Source: VRUE01 sp963770315 (GTDB lineage: Bacteria; Actinomycetota; Thermoleophilia; Solirubrobacterales; 70-9). Taken from it: a DNA stretch of 64,000 nucleotides. The stretch is from contig CAVYPC010000002.1 in NCBI GenBank assembly GCA_963770315.1, positions 434,001-498,000 on the forward strand, given 5' to 3'. Of the stretch, positions 23,875-32,774 are shown piece after piece; the stretch's first letter is position 1; the number at the start of each line of letters is the position of its first letter. A program made the translations under genes and the position numbers. Under the pieces are notes generated by a model. It was given only the letters and a program-made list of their open reading frames with translations. It was not told the DNA's origin and ran no database searches.

Positions 23875-25044
23875 GTGCCCGCGTCGGTCGAAGCTCTCCT
23901 CGCGTTCCTCCTCGCGGGGATCCTCGCCCTGCTGCTGGTGCCGCTCACCGACCGTCTCGCCCGGCGTATTGGCGCGATTGACGTCCCCGACGACCAGCGC
24001 TCTCTTCACGCCGCGCCCACGCCACGCCTGGGCGGGTTGGCGATCTTCGCCGCAGTCCTGATCGCCGCCTTGATCTGGCTGCCCTGGGATGCCGAGACTC
24101 GGGCGATCCTGGTCGGCGCGGCGCTGATCACGGTTGTCGGGATGCTCGACGACATCTACGAGCTCGGTGCCGCGCCGAAGCTGCTCGGCCAGACGGTGGC
24201 GGTAATCGTGCCGGTCTCGGCTGGGGTCACGGTCGACAGCTTCACCGTCCCCTTTCTCGGTCAGCTCAACCCGGGCTCCGTGGAGCTGCTTTCCCTGCCG
24301 GGTGGTGGCGCGATCGATCTCGGGGACGTCGGCACGGTGATCGCCATCGTCGCGATGATCAACGTGATCAACCTGATCGACGGCGTCGACGGCCTTGCCG
24401 CGGGTGTCTGCGTGATCTCGGGCGTCGCCCTGGCGGTCGTTGCCCTCTCTCTCGAGCGTAACCCCGCTGGCGTCCTCGCTGCGCTCACGGCTGGCGCTGC
24501 GCTCGGCTTCCTCCGTCACGGCTTCCCCCCGGCGAGCACCTTCATGGGGGACACCGGCTCCAACCTGCTCGGCTTCCTGCTGGGCGTCGTCGCGGTACAG
24601 GGAGCGCTGAAGACGAACGCGGTCATCGCCCTATTCCTGCCGCTGATCATCCTCACCGTGCCGATCCTCGATACCGGCTTCGTCGTAGCGAAGCGGCTCA
24701 AATACGGTCGCCCCGTGTACAAGGCCGATCGCTGGCACTTTCACCACCGGATGGAAAACATCGGCTTCTCGCAGCGCCGAACGCTCGCCTACCTCTATGG
24801 CTGGACCCTGGTCATGGCGGCGCTGGCGCTGGCCCTGCGCTTCGTCCCCTACAGCGACAATCACGGCCACTTCAACGTGCTCTGGACCGCCGTGGTGGCC
24901 GCCTTCGGGCTGCTGGCATTGGCGGCGAGCGTCTACCTCATCTACGTGCTCGAGATCCTCAAGCTGCGCCGCTTCAGCCGGATCGACCCCGAGACCGGGG
25001 AGTTCGAAGCTCTCCTGCCCGCCGATGAGACCACCACCCGGTAG
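23875..25044 (+). CDS. Undecaprenyl-phosphate GlcNAc-1-phosphate transferase-like (WecA/MraY family)
   Basis: A 389-residue integral membrane enzyme with about eleven helices. Catalytic features of the polyprenyl-phosphate N-acetylhexosamine-1-phosphate transferases are present: VGMLDDIYEL (metal-binding DDxxE-like), NVINLIDGVDGLAAG, FMGDTGSNLLGF and the cytoplasmic HFHHR motif. It should start a lipid-linked glycan, for example teichoic acid, arabinogalactan-type polymer or O-glycan linkage units. In many actinobacteria a wecA homologue lies just upstream of the atp operon, as here. The start is GTG 23875, nine bases after asnB. Confidence 0.9.
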   Translation: MPASVEALLAFLLAGILALLLVPLTDRLARRIGAIDVPDDQRSLHAAPTPRLGGLAIFAAVLIAALIWLPWDAETRAILVGAALITVVGMLDDIYELGAAPKLLGQTVAVIVPVSAGVTVDSFTVPFLGQLNPGSVELLSLPGGGAIDLGDVGTVIAIVAMINVINLIDGVDGLAAGVCVISGVALAVVALSLERNPAGVLAALTAGAALGFLRHGFPPASTFMGDTGSNLLGFLLGVVAVQGALKTNAVIALFLPLIILTVPILDTGFVVAKRLKYGRPVYKADRWHFHHRMENIGFSQRRTLAYLYGWTLVMAALALALRFVPYSDNHGHFNVLWTAVVAAFGLLALAASVYLIYVLEILKLRRFSRIDPETGEFEALLPADETTTR

Positions 25045-25074
25045 GTCTCGGCAGCACTTTGTGCGAGGTTGTGA

Positions 25075-25118
25075 CAAGGGGCACGAACTGGCTCTAGAAA
25101 GCGGATCGACGCCCCTTG
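25075..25118. promoter_or_regulatory. Hairpin and possible promoter upstream of the ATP synthase genes
   Basis: An 8-base perfect stem CAAGGGGC / GCCCCTTG with a 28-base loop lies in the 109-base gap before the atp genes. Immediately after it is GGATATAGTC, which could serve as a -10 element (TATAGT at 25122-25127). No clear -35 is seen. A terminator for the upstream transferase or an operon leader is equally possible. Confidence 0.35.
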
Positions 25119-25153
25119 GGATATAGTCGCTCATCCGCTCACACGCCCGAGAG

Positions 25154-25555
25154 ATGGGCGCTGTTGCGGCTGTTGTTGACTCTATGTCTCCTCCCAAGCA
25201 TGTCGACCTCCTGGTGCTAGCCGCCGCCCTCGCCGTGTTCGCGCTCGGTGGGTTGCCGCTGCTCGGTTACGCCGTGGCGGCAGTCGCCTGGCTCGCCCAG
25301 CGCGGAGTCCAGGTCTTGGCGGGGCGCCGGGTCACGGCCGAGCTGGCGGCAGGCAATCGTCAGCGGGCGATGGGGATCGTCGCGGCGACCACGCTGGGCC
25401 GTGTCTGGCTGATGGTCACCGCGGTGCTGCTCGGCGGTCTCGCCGAGCGCGAAGCGGGCCTCGCCGCCGCCGTCCTGCTGCTCGTCCTCTTCACGATCTC
25501 GTTTGCCGCACAGGGGATCGCTCACCTCTTCGAGCCCGAAGGGCAGGCGGGATGA
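25154..25555 (+). CDS. Small membrane protein in the atpI position
   Basis: A 133-residue protein with four hydrophobic segments, placed directly before atpB. Its TGA overlaps the atpB ATG (ATGA at 25552-25555). By position and topology it may be an AtpI-like assembly factor for the c-ring or Mg2+ handling, but sequence similarity to AtpI is not obvious to me. ATG 25184 is an alternative start giving 123 residues. Confidence 0.7.
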   Translation: MGAVAAVVDSMSPPKHVDLLVLAAALAVFALGGLPLLGYAVAAVAWLAQRGVQVLAGRRVTAELAAGNRQRAMGIVAATTLGRVWLMVTAVLLGGLAEREAGLAAAVLLLVLFTISFAAQGIAHLFEPEGQAG

Positions 25556-26460
25556 AGACCAAAACCAAAGTCCTGATCGGGCTCGGCACCTACCTTGGGA
25601 TCGCGATCCTGATGCTGCTGATCTTCGGCAGCTCGGGCAAAGACGAATCGTTCCAGCCTCAGAACGAGTTCAAGCTCGAACCGTGGGTCTCGATTCACCT
25701 CGCGGGAATCGACCTGAGCATCAACAAGGCGGTGCTCTACCTGGTGATGGCGAGCGCGCTGACGATCTTCGTCATGGTCTGGATCTCGCGCCGGATGGCG
25801 CAGAAGCCGAACCGGGTGCAGACGGCGATCGAGGTCGCCTACGACATGACCAAGAACACCATCACCGGCGGCAACCTCGAGCCGAAGGCGGCGGCGCGCT
25901 GGTTCCCGTTCCTCGCCGCGCTCTTCTTCTGGATCTGGTTCTCGAACATGCTCGGCTTCCTGCCGCTGCCGACCAATACCGAGCACCAGATCAGCGTCTT
26001 CGGCCTCGAAATCCCCTCCTTCGCAATCTACGCGGCGACCGCCAACCTCTCGATCCCACTCGTCCTCACCCTGGTCGTCTGGCTCTCCTACCACTTCGAA
26101 GGGGTCCGTTCAAAGGGCCTCATCCCCTACCTCGCGAGCTGGCTGCCGCCGGGGCTGGAGGACATGAACCCGATCGGCAAGGCCTTCATCTTCGTGATCG
26201 AGGCGATCTCGCATTTCGCCCGCCTGATCTCGCTCTCGGTGCGACTCTTCGCCAACATCCTCGCCGGCCACCTGCTGCTGCTCTTCATGGGCGGCGGGTT
26301 GGCTGTCCTGCTGGGGATCGCGGCCCTCGGCGCCCTCACCTTCCCGCTCGCCTTCTTCTTCTTCATCCTCGAGGTCGGCCTTATCGCGACCCTGCAGGCA
26401 TTTATCTTCTCGACCCTCACCGCGATCTACCTGGGCGGAGCCACCTCCGCCAGCCACTAG
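25552..26460 (+). CDS. atpB: ATP synthase F0 subunit a
   Basis: A 302-residue membrane subunit forming the proton half-channels beside the c-ring. The conserved helix region reads ISLSVRLFANILAGHLLLLFMG, with the essential arginine in SVRLFAN, and a late segment LEVGLIATLQAFIFSTLTAIYL matches the last helix. The N-terminal extension to about residue 60 is hydrophilic, apart from one helix. It is translationally coupled to the upstream small membrane gene and lies 18 bases before atpE. Confidence 0.96.
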   Translation: MKTKTKVLIGLGTYLGIAILMLLIFGSSGKDESFQPQNEFKLEPWVSIHLAGIDLSINKAVLYLVMASALTIFVMVWISRRMAQKPNRVQTAIEVAYDMTKNTITGGNLEPKAAARWFPFLAALFFWIWFSNMLGFLPLPTNTEHQISVFGLEIPSFAIYAATANLSIPLVLTLVVWLSYHFEGVRSKGLIPYLASWLPPGLEDMNPIGKAFIFVIEAISHFARLISLSVRLFANILAGHLLLLFMGGGLAVLLGIAALGALTFPLAFFFFILEVGLIATLQAFIFSTLTAIYLGGATSASH

Positions 26461-26478
26461 AAAAGGAGCGCTGTTTCA

Positions 26479-26745
26479 ATGGATCTGTCCCCTATAGCCG
26501 CCGCGATCTCCGACGAAGGGATCGAATCGGCCGGTAAGGCGATCGCCCTCGGCGTCGGTGCCGGCCTCGGCTCGATCGGCGCTGGAATCGGCATCGGCTT
26601 CATCTTCGGCAAGGAGATCGAGTCGGTCGCCCGCCAGCCCGAGATGAAAGACGAGCTTCAGAGCATCCGCTGGCTCGGCTTCGCCCTGACCGAGGCCGTG
26701 GCCTTCTACACCTTCATCTTCGGCCTGATCGCCTTCTTCCTCTAG
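26479..26745 (+). CDS. atpE: ATP synthase F0 subunit c
   Basis: An 88-residue two-helix proteolipid. The first helix has the glycine-rich packing motif GVGAGLGSIGAGIGIGF, the loop is EIESVARQPE, and the second helix carries the ion-binding glutamate in ALTEAVAFYTF. The surrounding residues look like a proton-type rather than a sodium-type site. AAAGGAG lies well upstream of the ATG. The subunit assembles into the rotor ring. Confidence 0.97.
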   Translation: MDLSPIAAAISDEGIESAGKAIALGVGAGLGSIGAGIGIGFIFGKEIESVARQPEMKDELQSIRWLGFALTEAVAFYTFIFGLIAFFL

Positions 26746-26754
26746 GCCGATCGC

Positions 26755-27339
26755 GTGGAGCTCTTTGGTCATATAGCGGGCATCGTTCCCTTCGCCGCCG
26801 AGACGGCGGGCGACGAAGGGGGCGGCAGCTTCCTGGTCTCTCCCGGCCTCGGCCTGATGATCTGGACGCTGGTCCTATTCCTCTTCACCATGTGGGTGCT
26901 GAGCAAGGTCGCCTTCCCGAAAATCCAGGAGGCGCTCGACAAACGGGCCAAGACGATCGCCGAGTCGATCGAGGCGGCCGAACGGCAGCGCCGCGAGTCC
27001 GACGAGCTGCTCGAGGAGTACCGCGGCCGTCTCGCCGAGGCCCGCGAGCAGGCCGACGACATCATGGCCCGCGCCCGCAAGGCGGCGGAGACCGCCGAAG
27101 CGGAGGCGACCGCATCCGGCAAGGAGAAGCGCGAGGAGCTGGTTGCGGCGGCGACGCGCGACATCGAAGCCGAGACGCGGCGCTCGCTGCAGCAGATCCG
27201 CAAGGAGGTCGCCGACCTGACCGTGCTTGCCACCGAGAAGGTAACCCGCAAGAGCCTCACCCCCGAGGACCAGCGCCGCCTGGTCGAGGAGGCGCTCAGC
27301 GAGGTCGACTTCACCTCCCTCTCAGGGGCGGAGAGCTAG
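26755..27339 (+). CDS. atpF: ATP synthase F0 subunit b
   Basis: A 194-residue peripheral-stalk subunit starting at GTG 26755. A hydrophobic helix (LGLMIWTLVLFLFTMWVLSK, about residues 30-49) is followed by a long charged coiled coil rich in Ala, Glu and Arg to about residue 170. It links the membrane part to delta and alpha. It lies between atpE (9 bases) and atpH (3 bases) in standard order. Confidence 0.95.
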   Translation: MELFGHIAGIVPFAAETAGDEGGGSFLVSPGLGLMIWTLVLFLFTMWVLSKVAFPKIQEALDKRAKTIAESIEAAERQRRESDELLEEYRGRLAEAREQADDIMARARKAAETAEAEATASGKEKREELVAAATRDIEAETRRSLQQIRKEVADLTVLATEKVTRKSLTPEDQRRLVEEALSEVDFTSLSGAES

Positions 27340-27342
27340 TCG

Positions 27343-27876
27343 ATGCAGGACGCAGCCCGCGTATATGCCGAGGCGCTCTTCGACGTGGCGAAGGACAAGG
27401 GCAAGCTCGACCCGATCCGCGACGAGCTCGCCCAGCTCGCCGATGCGCTCGACGGGAACCGTGAGCTGCGGGTCTTCTTCTTCAGCCCCTACTTCTCCTC
27501 GGCGGAGAAGGTGGACGGGCTGAGGCGTGCGGTGGACGGCGCCGATACGGAGTTCGTCAACTTCCTCGAGCTGCTGATCGAGAAGCAGCGGATGGCTGAG
27601 ATATTCCGTATCCGTCGGCACTTCGAGGATCTCTGGAAGACGGAGAACCGGCGAATCGACGTGACCGTGACCAGCGCAACCGAGTTGGACCCGGCCGTCG
27701 TCGCCAAGATCGGCGAGGAGATCGAGCGCCAGACCGATCAGAAGGTCGAGCTGGCGAGCCGGGTCGACGCGGAGATCCTCGGTGGCATCGTCTTGCAGGT
27801 CGGCAACATGGTCCTCGACGCGAGCATTCGCAATAGCTTGGAGAAACTTCGAAAGAGCGTCGCCCAGGCGGCGTAA
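27343..27876 (+). CDS. atpH: ATP synthase F1 subunit delta
   Basis: A 177-residue subunit joining the peripheral stalk to the F1 head. The N-terminal helical domain reads ARVYAEALFDVAKDKGKLD. The C-terminal part KVELASRVDAEILGGIVLQVGNMVLDASIRNSLEKLR is the conserved OSCP/delta signature. Spacing to atpF is three bases and to atpA 19 bases, with AAGGAGG-like bases before atpA. Confidence 0.95.
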   Translation: MQDAARVYAEALFDVAKDKGKLDPIRDELAQLADALDGNRELRVFFFSPYFSSAEKVDGLRRAVDGADTEFVNFLELLIEKQRMAEIFRIRRHFEDLWKTENRRIDVTVTSATELDPAVVAKIGEEIERQTDQKVELASRVDAEILGGIVLQVGNMVLDASIRNSLEKLRKSVAQAA

Positions 27877-27895
27877 GGAGGCATAGAGCACCCCT

Positions 27896-29536
27896 ATGGA
27901 AATCAAGCCCGACGAGATCGCATCGATCCTCAGAGAGAGGATCGAGGGACTGGACACCGGCAGCGCGGACCTCTCCGAGGTCGGCACGGTGCTCTCCGTC
28001 GCCGACGGAATCGCCCGCATCCACGGCCTCGACAACTGCATGGCGCTCGAGATGCTCGAGCTGCCCCATGGCGTCACCGGCCTCGCCCTCAACCTCGAGG
28101 AGGACAACGTCGGCGCCGTGCTGTTCGGCGAGTGGGACAAGATCGTCGAGGGCGACACGGTCAAACGGACCGGCCACCTGCTGCGGATTCCCGTCGGAGA
28201 CGAGCTCCTCGGGCGCCTCGTGGACCCGCTCGGCCGCCCGCTCGACGACAAGGGCGAGGTCGCGACCACGCAGACCCGCCCGGCCGAGTTCAAAGCGCCC
28301 GGCGTCGTCCAACGTCAGCCGGTGACCGAACCGGTGCAGACCGGGCTGATGTCGATCGACGGGATGATCCCGATCGGCCGCGGCCAGCGAGAGCTGATCA
28401 TCGGCGACCGCCAGACCGGCAAGACGGCGATCGCGATCGACACGATCATCAACAACCGCGACAAGGACATGGTCTGCATCTACGTCGCGATCGGGCAGCG
28501 GATGTCGACCGTGGTCCAGCTGAAGGAGGTGCTGGAGGAAAACGGCGCGATGGAGAACACGATCATCGTCGCCGCCCCCGCCGATGAGGCCGCGCCGATC
28601 AAGTTCATCGCCCCCTACGCCGGCTGCGCGATGGGCGAGCACTTCCTCTACAACGGCAAAGCGGCGCTCTGCGTCTACGACGATCTGACCAAGCACGCTT
28701 ACGCCTACCGCCAGATGTCGCTGCTGCTGCGGCGCCCGCCGGGTCGCGAGGCGTACCCCGGCGACGTCTTCTACCTGCACTCGCGGCTGCTGGAGCGGGC
28801 GGTGAAGCTGAACGACGAGCTCGGCGGCGGCTCGCTGACGGCGCTGCCGATCATCGAGACGCAGGCCTCAGATGTCTCTGCCTACATCCCGACCAACGTG
28901 ATCTCGATCACCGACGGCCAGATATTCCTCGAGTCCGACCTCTTCAACTCGGGCGTGCGGCCGGCGATCAACGTCGGCATCTCGGTCTCGCGGGTGGGCG
29001 GCAACGCGCAGACCAAGGCGATGAAGAAGGTCGCCGGAAAACTGCGCCTCGACCTCTCCCAGTACCGCGACCTGGAGGCGTTCGCCCAGTTCGGCTCCGA
29101 GCTCGACCCGGAGACGCAGAAAACGCTGAACCGCGGCGAACGGCTGGTCGAGCTGCTCAAACAGAAAGAGCGCGAGCCGCTCGAGATGGCCGACCAGGTC
29201 GCCGCGATCTACTCCGGCACCGGCGGCTTCCTCGACCGGGTCAAGACCGAGCGCGTCGGCGAGTTCCTGCGCGACCTGCGGATTCGCTTGCGCTCCGAGA
29301 AACCCGAGCTGCTGGATCGGATCGCCGAGACCGGCAAGCTCGAGGAGGCCGACGAGGAGGAGCTCGGGGCGGCGATCCGCGACTTCGTCGACGACTTCGG
29401 TGCTGACTTCGACGAGCACGGCGACCCGATCGAGGCCGGCGAGTCCGACCGGATCCGCTCCGAGCAGGAGCGGGCGAAGCCAAGCCGCGTCGAGGAGGCC
29501 GCGAGCGAAGCGGAGAAGGAGGCCACCCCCGCCTGA
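27896..29536 (+). CDS. atpA: ATP synthase F1 subunit alpha
   Basis: A 546-residue non-catalytic nucleotide-binding subunit. The Walker A loop is GDRQTGKTAIAIDTI, and the signature PAINVGISVSRVGG is present near residue 360. The C-terminus is about 30 residues longer than in many bacteria, an acidic and lysine-rich tail ending EEAASEAEKEATPA. It is co-transcribed within the atp operon. Confidence 0.98.
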   Translation: MEIKPDEIASILRERIEGLDTGSADLSEVGTVLSVADGIARIHGLDNCMALEMLELPHGVTGLALNLEEDNVGAVLFGEWDKIVEGDTVKRTGHLLRIPVGDELLGRLVDPLGRPLDDKGEVATTQTRPAEFKAPGVVQRQPVTEPVQTGLMSIDGMIPIGRGQRELIIGDRQTGKTAIAIDTIINNRDKDMVCIYVAIGQRMSTVVQLKEVLEENGAMENTIIVAAPADEAAPIKFIAPYAGCAMGEHFLYNGKAALCVYDDLTKHAYAYRQMSLLLRRPPGREAYPGDVFYLHSRLLERAVKLNDELGGGSLTALPIIETQASDVSAYIPTNVISITDGQIFLESDLFNSGVRPAINVGISVSRVGGNAQTKAMKKVAGKLRLDLSQYRDLEAFAQFGSELDPETQKTLNRGERLVELLKQKEREPLEMADQVAAIYSGTGGFLDRVKTERVGEFLRDLRIRLRSEKPELLDRIAETGKLEEADEEELGAAIRDFVDDFGADFDEHGDPIEAGESDRIRSEQERAKPSRVEEAASEAEKEATPA

Positions 29537-29557
29537 CGGCGCGGGGTTCGCTAGAGC

Positions 29558-30478
29558 ATGGCTTCCCAGAAGGACGTCAAGAACCGCATCGCGTCGATCA
29601 AGAACATCAACAAGATCACGCGGGCGATGGAGATGGTGGCCGCGGCGCGGTTGCGCCGTGCCGAGCAGCGGATCGAGCAGCTGCGCCCCTACGCGCAGGG
29701 GATGCGCAAGCTGACCCGCCGCGCCGCCGAGCAGGCGGGCGGGATGCCGCGCGTGCCGGTGATGGTCGAGCGCGAGAACGTCGAGCGCGTCGGCGTCGTC
29801 CTGGTCACCGGCGACCGCGGTCTGGCGGGCGCCTTCAACACCAACGTGATCCGCGACGGGCTGCGCTTGCGCGACGAGTTGCGCGCGCAGGAGGTCGAGA
29901 CGGCCTTCTCCGCGATCGGGCGCAAGGGCGTATCCGCCCTGACCTTTCGCAAGCAGGACGTCCGCACTTCCTACGTCGGCTTCACCGACCGGCCCGGATT
30001 CGCCAACGCGCGCGAGATCGGCGAGGAGCTGACCGCGCGTTACGTCGACGAGGAGCTGGACCGGGTGGAGCTGGTCTACAACCGCTACGTCTCGCCGCTC
30101 ACCCAGCACGTCTGGCGGCAGACGCTGCTGCCGCTGCAGCAGGCCGACGTGATCGGCGAGGGCGCCGCGGAGGAGGAAACGGACGCCGAGGAGACCGAGA
30201 TCGAGAAGGCGCACAGCCAGGCGCTGTGGGAGTACGAGCCTGAGGCCGAGGAGCTGTTGGCGCAGCTCATCCCGGAGTACGTGAACATCTCGGTCTACCG
30301 GGCGCTGCTCGAGTCCGCCGCCTCCGAGCTGGGGGCGCGGATGACCGCGATGCGCAACGCCGCCGAGAACGCGGAGACGATGATGGACGATCTCACCCTG
30401 GAGATGAACCGGGCCAGGCAGGCGGAGATCACGCAGGAGATCCTCGAGGTAGTCGCCGGCGCCGAGGCGCTCGGCTAG
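29558..30478 (+). CDS. atpG: ATP synthase F1 subunit gamma
   Basis: A 306-residue central-shaft subunit. Both terminal helices are typical: KNRIASIKNINKITRAMEMVAAARLRRAE at the start and ARMTAMRNAAENAETMMDDL with RQAEITQEILEVVAGAEAL at the end. An acidic insertion (about residues 203-220, EEETDAEETEIEKAH) is longer than in E. coli. The gene lies between atpA and atpD. Confidence 0.97.
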   Translation: MASQKDVKNRIASIKNINKITRAMEMVAAARLRRAEQRIEQLRPYAQGMRKLTRRAAEQAGGMPRVPVMVERENVERVGVVLVTGDRGLAGAFNTNVIRDGLRLRDELRAQEVETAFSAIGRKGVSALTFRKQDVRTSYVGFTDRPGFANAREIGEELTARYVDEELDRVELVYNRYVSPLTQHVWRQTLLPLQQADVIGEGAAEEETDAEETEIEKAHSQALWEYEPEAEELLAQLIPEYVNISVYRALLESAASELGARMTAMRNAAENAETMMDDLTLEMNRARQAEITQEILEVVAGAEALG

Positions 30479-30511
30479 AGACTTCAAACAGAAAGTCAGG
30501 AAAAGGAACCA

Positions 30512-31939
30512 ATGGCCGAGAGCAACGGAAGCAACGTAGGACGAGTCGAGCAGGTGACCGGCGTGGTTGTCGATGCGGTCTTCCCGGACAAGCTGCCGGG
30601 GATCTACTCGGCGGTGAAGATCGAGATGGCCGGCGACGAGGACCGCGAGGCGACCGAGCTGGTCTGCGAGGTGCAGCAGCACCTCGGCGACGACCGGGTG
30701 CGCACGGTGGCGATGGACGCCACCGACGGCCTGCAGCGCGGCGACAAAGTGATCGATACCGGCGGGCCGATCTCCGTCCCGGTCGGCGACGCGACGCTGG
30801 GCCGCATCTTCAACCTGCTCGGCGAGCCGATCGACCAGGGCGAGCCGATCGAGGCCGGCGAGCGCTGGCCGATCCACCGGCCCGCCCCGGAAGCCTCCGA
30901 ACTCGCACCCACCCAGGAGATCCTCGAGACCGGGATCAAGGTGATCGACCTGCTCGCGCCCTACGCCAAGGGCGGCAAGGTCGGGCTGTTCGGCGGCGCC
31001 GGAGTCGGCAAGACCGTGCTGATCCAGGAGCTGATCCGCAGCATCGGTGAGGAGCACGAAGGCCTCTCCGCCTTCTGCGGCGTCGGCGAGCGCTCGCGCG
31101 AGGGCAACGACCTCTGGCTCGAGATGAAAGAGTCGGGCGTGATCGACAAGACGATGCTCGTCTTCGGTCAGATGAACGAGCCGCCCGGCGCCCGGTTGCG
31201 CGTCGCCCTCTCGGGATTGACGATGGCCGAATACTTCCGCGAGCAGGGCGGTCAGGACGTGCTGCTGTTCATCGACAACATCTTCCGCTTCGTCCAGGCG
31301 GGCTCGGAGGTCTCGGCGCTGCTCGGCCGGATGCCCTCCGCGGTCGGCTACCAGCCGACGCTGGAGACCGAGATGGGCGAATTGCAGGAGCGGATCACCT
31401 CCACGGAGCGCGGCTCGGTGACCTCGGTGCAGGCGGTCTACGTCCCCGCCGACGACCTCACCGACCCGGCGCCGGCCTCGGTGTTCGCCCACCTCAACGC
31501 GACCACCACGCTCTCGCGGGCGATCTCCGAGAAAGGGATCTACCCGGCGGTCGACCCGCTCGACTCGACCTCGACGATCCTCAAGCCCGACGTCGTCGGC
31601 GAGGAGCACTACCGCACCGCGACCGAGGTGCAGGAGGTGCTGCAGCGCTACAAGGAGCTGCAGGACATCATCGCGATCCTCGGCATCGACGAGCTCTCCG
31701 ACGAGGACAAGCAGACGGTCTCGCGGGCGCGCAAGATCGAGCGCTTCCTCTCGCAGCCGTTCTTCGTCGCCGAGCAGTTCACCGGCCGCACGGGCGAGTT
31801 CGTGCCGGTCGCCGAGACCGTGCGCGGCTTCCGCGAGATCCTCGACGGCGAGCACGACGACCTGCCGGAGGGCGCCTTCTACATGCAGGGCTCGATCGAC
31901 CAGGTCACCGAGAACGCCAGCGCGGCCGCGGCGGCTTAG
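30512..31939 (+). CDS. atpD: ATP synthase F1 subunit beta
   Basis: A 475-residue catalytic subunit. The Walker A P-loop is GGAGVGKTVLIQEL, the catalytic glutamate lies in GVGERSREGNDLW, Walker B is DVLLFIDNIFRF, and the family signature PAVDPLDSTS is present. Strong GTCAGGAAAAGGA-type bases precede the ATG. The length is normal. Confidence 0.98.
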   Translation: MAESNGSNVGRVEQVTGVVVDAVFPDKLPGIYSAVKIEMAGDEDREATELVCEVQQHLGDDRVRTVAMDATDGLQRGDKVIDTGGPISVPVGDATLGRIFNLLGEPIDQGEPIEAGERWPIHRPAPEASELAPTQEILETGIKVIDLLAPYAKGGKVGLFGGAGVGKTVLIQELIRSIGEEHEGLSAFCGVGERSREGNDLWLEMKESGVIDKTMLVFGQMNEPPGARLRVALSGLTMAEYFREQGGQDVLLFIDNIFRFVQAGSEVSALLGRMPSAVGYQPTLETEMGELQERITSTERGSVTSVQAVYVPADDLTDPAPASVFAHLNATTTLSRAISEKGIYPAVDPLDSTSTILKPDVVGEEHYRTATEVQEVLQRYKELQDIIAILGIDELSDEDKQTVSRARKIERFLSQPFFVAEQFTGRTGEFVPVAETVRGFREILDGEHDDLPEGAFYMQGSIDQVTENASAAAAA

Positions 31940-31947
31940 GGGCGAGC

Positions 31948-32361
31948 TTGGCCGGCGAGACCAAATTCGAGGTCGAGGTTCTCACCCCCGAGGGGGAGGT
32001 CTTCAGCGGCGAGGTGAGCCAGGTCTCGACCCGGACCGCGACCGGTGAGATCGGGATCCTCGCCAACCACGCGCCGTTGCTGGCGGCGCTGCGACCGGCG
32101 GAGCTGCGTCTCTACGAGGGCGGGGGAGAGCCCCGCCGCTACGCCCAGGCGCATGGCTGGCTGCAGGTGTTCGGCAACCACGCCCGCCTGCTGCTCGAGG
32201 AGGCGATCGAGCCCTCGGATCTTGACGCGAGCGTGCTGAAAGAACAGCTCTCCGATGCGGAGCAGCGACTTTCCGACGCAGAGGATGGCAGCGGCGAGCA
32301 GAAGCGAGCCCGGAAAGACCGAGACCGAGCGGAAGCATTTCTCGCGATTTCCCAGGGGTGA
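31948..32361 (+). CDS. atpC: ATP synthase F1 subunit epsilon
   Basis: A 137-residue subunit with the N-terminal beta-sandwich (KFEVEVLTPEGEVFSGEVSQVSTRTATGEIGILANHAPLLAAL) and a C-terminal helical part. It couples rotation and can inhibit ATP hydrolysis. The start is TTG 31948, eight bases after the atpD stop. It ends the operon. The last base of its stop codon is the first base of the long inverted repeat at 32361. Confidence 0.94.
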   Translation: MAGETKFEVEVLTPEGEVFSGEVSQVSTRTATGEIGILANHAPLLAALRPAELRLYEGGGEPRRYAQAHGWLQVFGNHARLLLEEAIEPSDLDASVLKEQLSDAEQRLSDAEDGSGEQKRARKDRDRAEAFLAISQG

Positions 32362-32467
32362 GGCAGGTCAGGTGTCCCTCCCCCGGAGGCCGTTGCGCAG
32401 CAGATCGCTTGCTGCGATTCGCCTTGCCTGTCCTTGAGCCTCCGGGAGAGGGACACCTGACCTGCCT
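32361..32467. repeat. Long inverted repeat, family 2, copy A (after atpC)
   Basis: 30-base arms at 32361-32390 and 32438-32467 are complementary at 29 of 30 positions. The arms contain GGTGTCCCTCCCCCGGAGGC and its complement. The 47-base loop holds a further 6-base hairpin CGCAGC / GCTGCG (32396-32416). It could end transcription of the atp operon or protect its 3' end, though no T run follows. It shares length and arm motif with the copy at 43415. Confidence 0.85.
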
Positions 32468-32477
32468 GACGCCCCGC

Positions 32478-32526
32478 GAGATCCGGCCATCCTCCGCCGG
32501 AATGTGGCCGAAGGCCGCGACATTCC
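32478..32526. repeat. Family 2 related sequence, degenerate copy
   Basis: The sequence GATCCGGCCATCCTCCG followed by a compact hairpin GGAATGT-GGCC-GAA-GGCC-gcg-ACATTCC (32499-32526) resembles the left half of the next element (32628-32667, GATCCGGTCGTCCTCCG then GGAATGTCGCG). No long partner arm is present, so it looks like a decayed or partial copy. Confidence 0.6.
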
Positions 32527-32620
32527 AGCGAAGGGACATCGGCTCGCCCTTCACGAAGCCCTCGCGTAGCTCTGTCGAGTCTCGGTCCGTTCAGCTTCGA
32601 GAGCCGGAGGTGCTTTGGCT

Positions 32621-32774
32621 AGCGGGGGATCCGGTCGTCCTCCGTGGGAATGTCGCGAAGCGGCGATATGCAATCTGTCTTCTGCGCGGCGCAGCCGCGC
32701 ACCAACTCCGTCGCGAAGGGCCCGAAGGGCCCGCGCGACATCAATTCACGCGGAGGACGACCGGATCCCCCGCT
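32621..32774. repeat. Long inverted repeat, family 2-like, copy C (before the M20 peptidase)
   Basis: Perfect 24-base arms at 32621-32644 and 32751-32774 close a 106-base interior. The interior has an inner stem TGTCGCG / CGCGACA (32651-32657 with 32734-32740) and two small perfect hairpins, GCGCGGC-GCA-GCCGCGC (32684-32700) and GGGCCC-GAA-GGGCCC (32718-32732). This is a multibranch fold. It ends 14 bases before the M20 gene. Together with copies A and the degenerate one it accounts for most of the 427-base gene-free gap 32362-32788; bases 32527-32620 show nothing I can interpret. Confidence 0.8.

Noticed and set aside
32361..32774. Insertion sequence or transposon between atpC and the peptidase
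   Set aside because: No transposase frame and no visible target duplication flank the inverted repeats, so I record them as repeats only.
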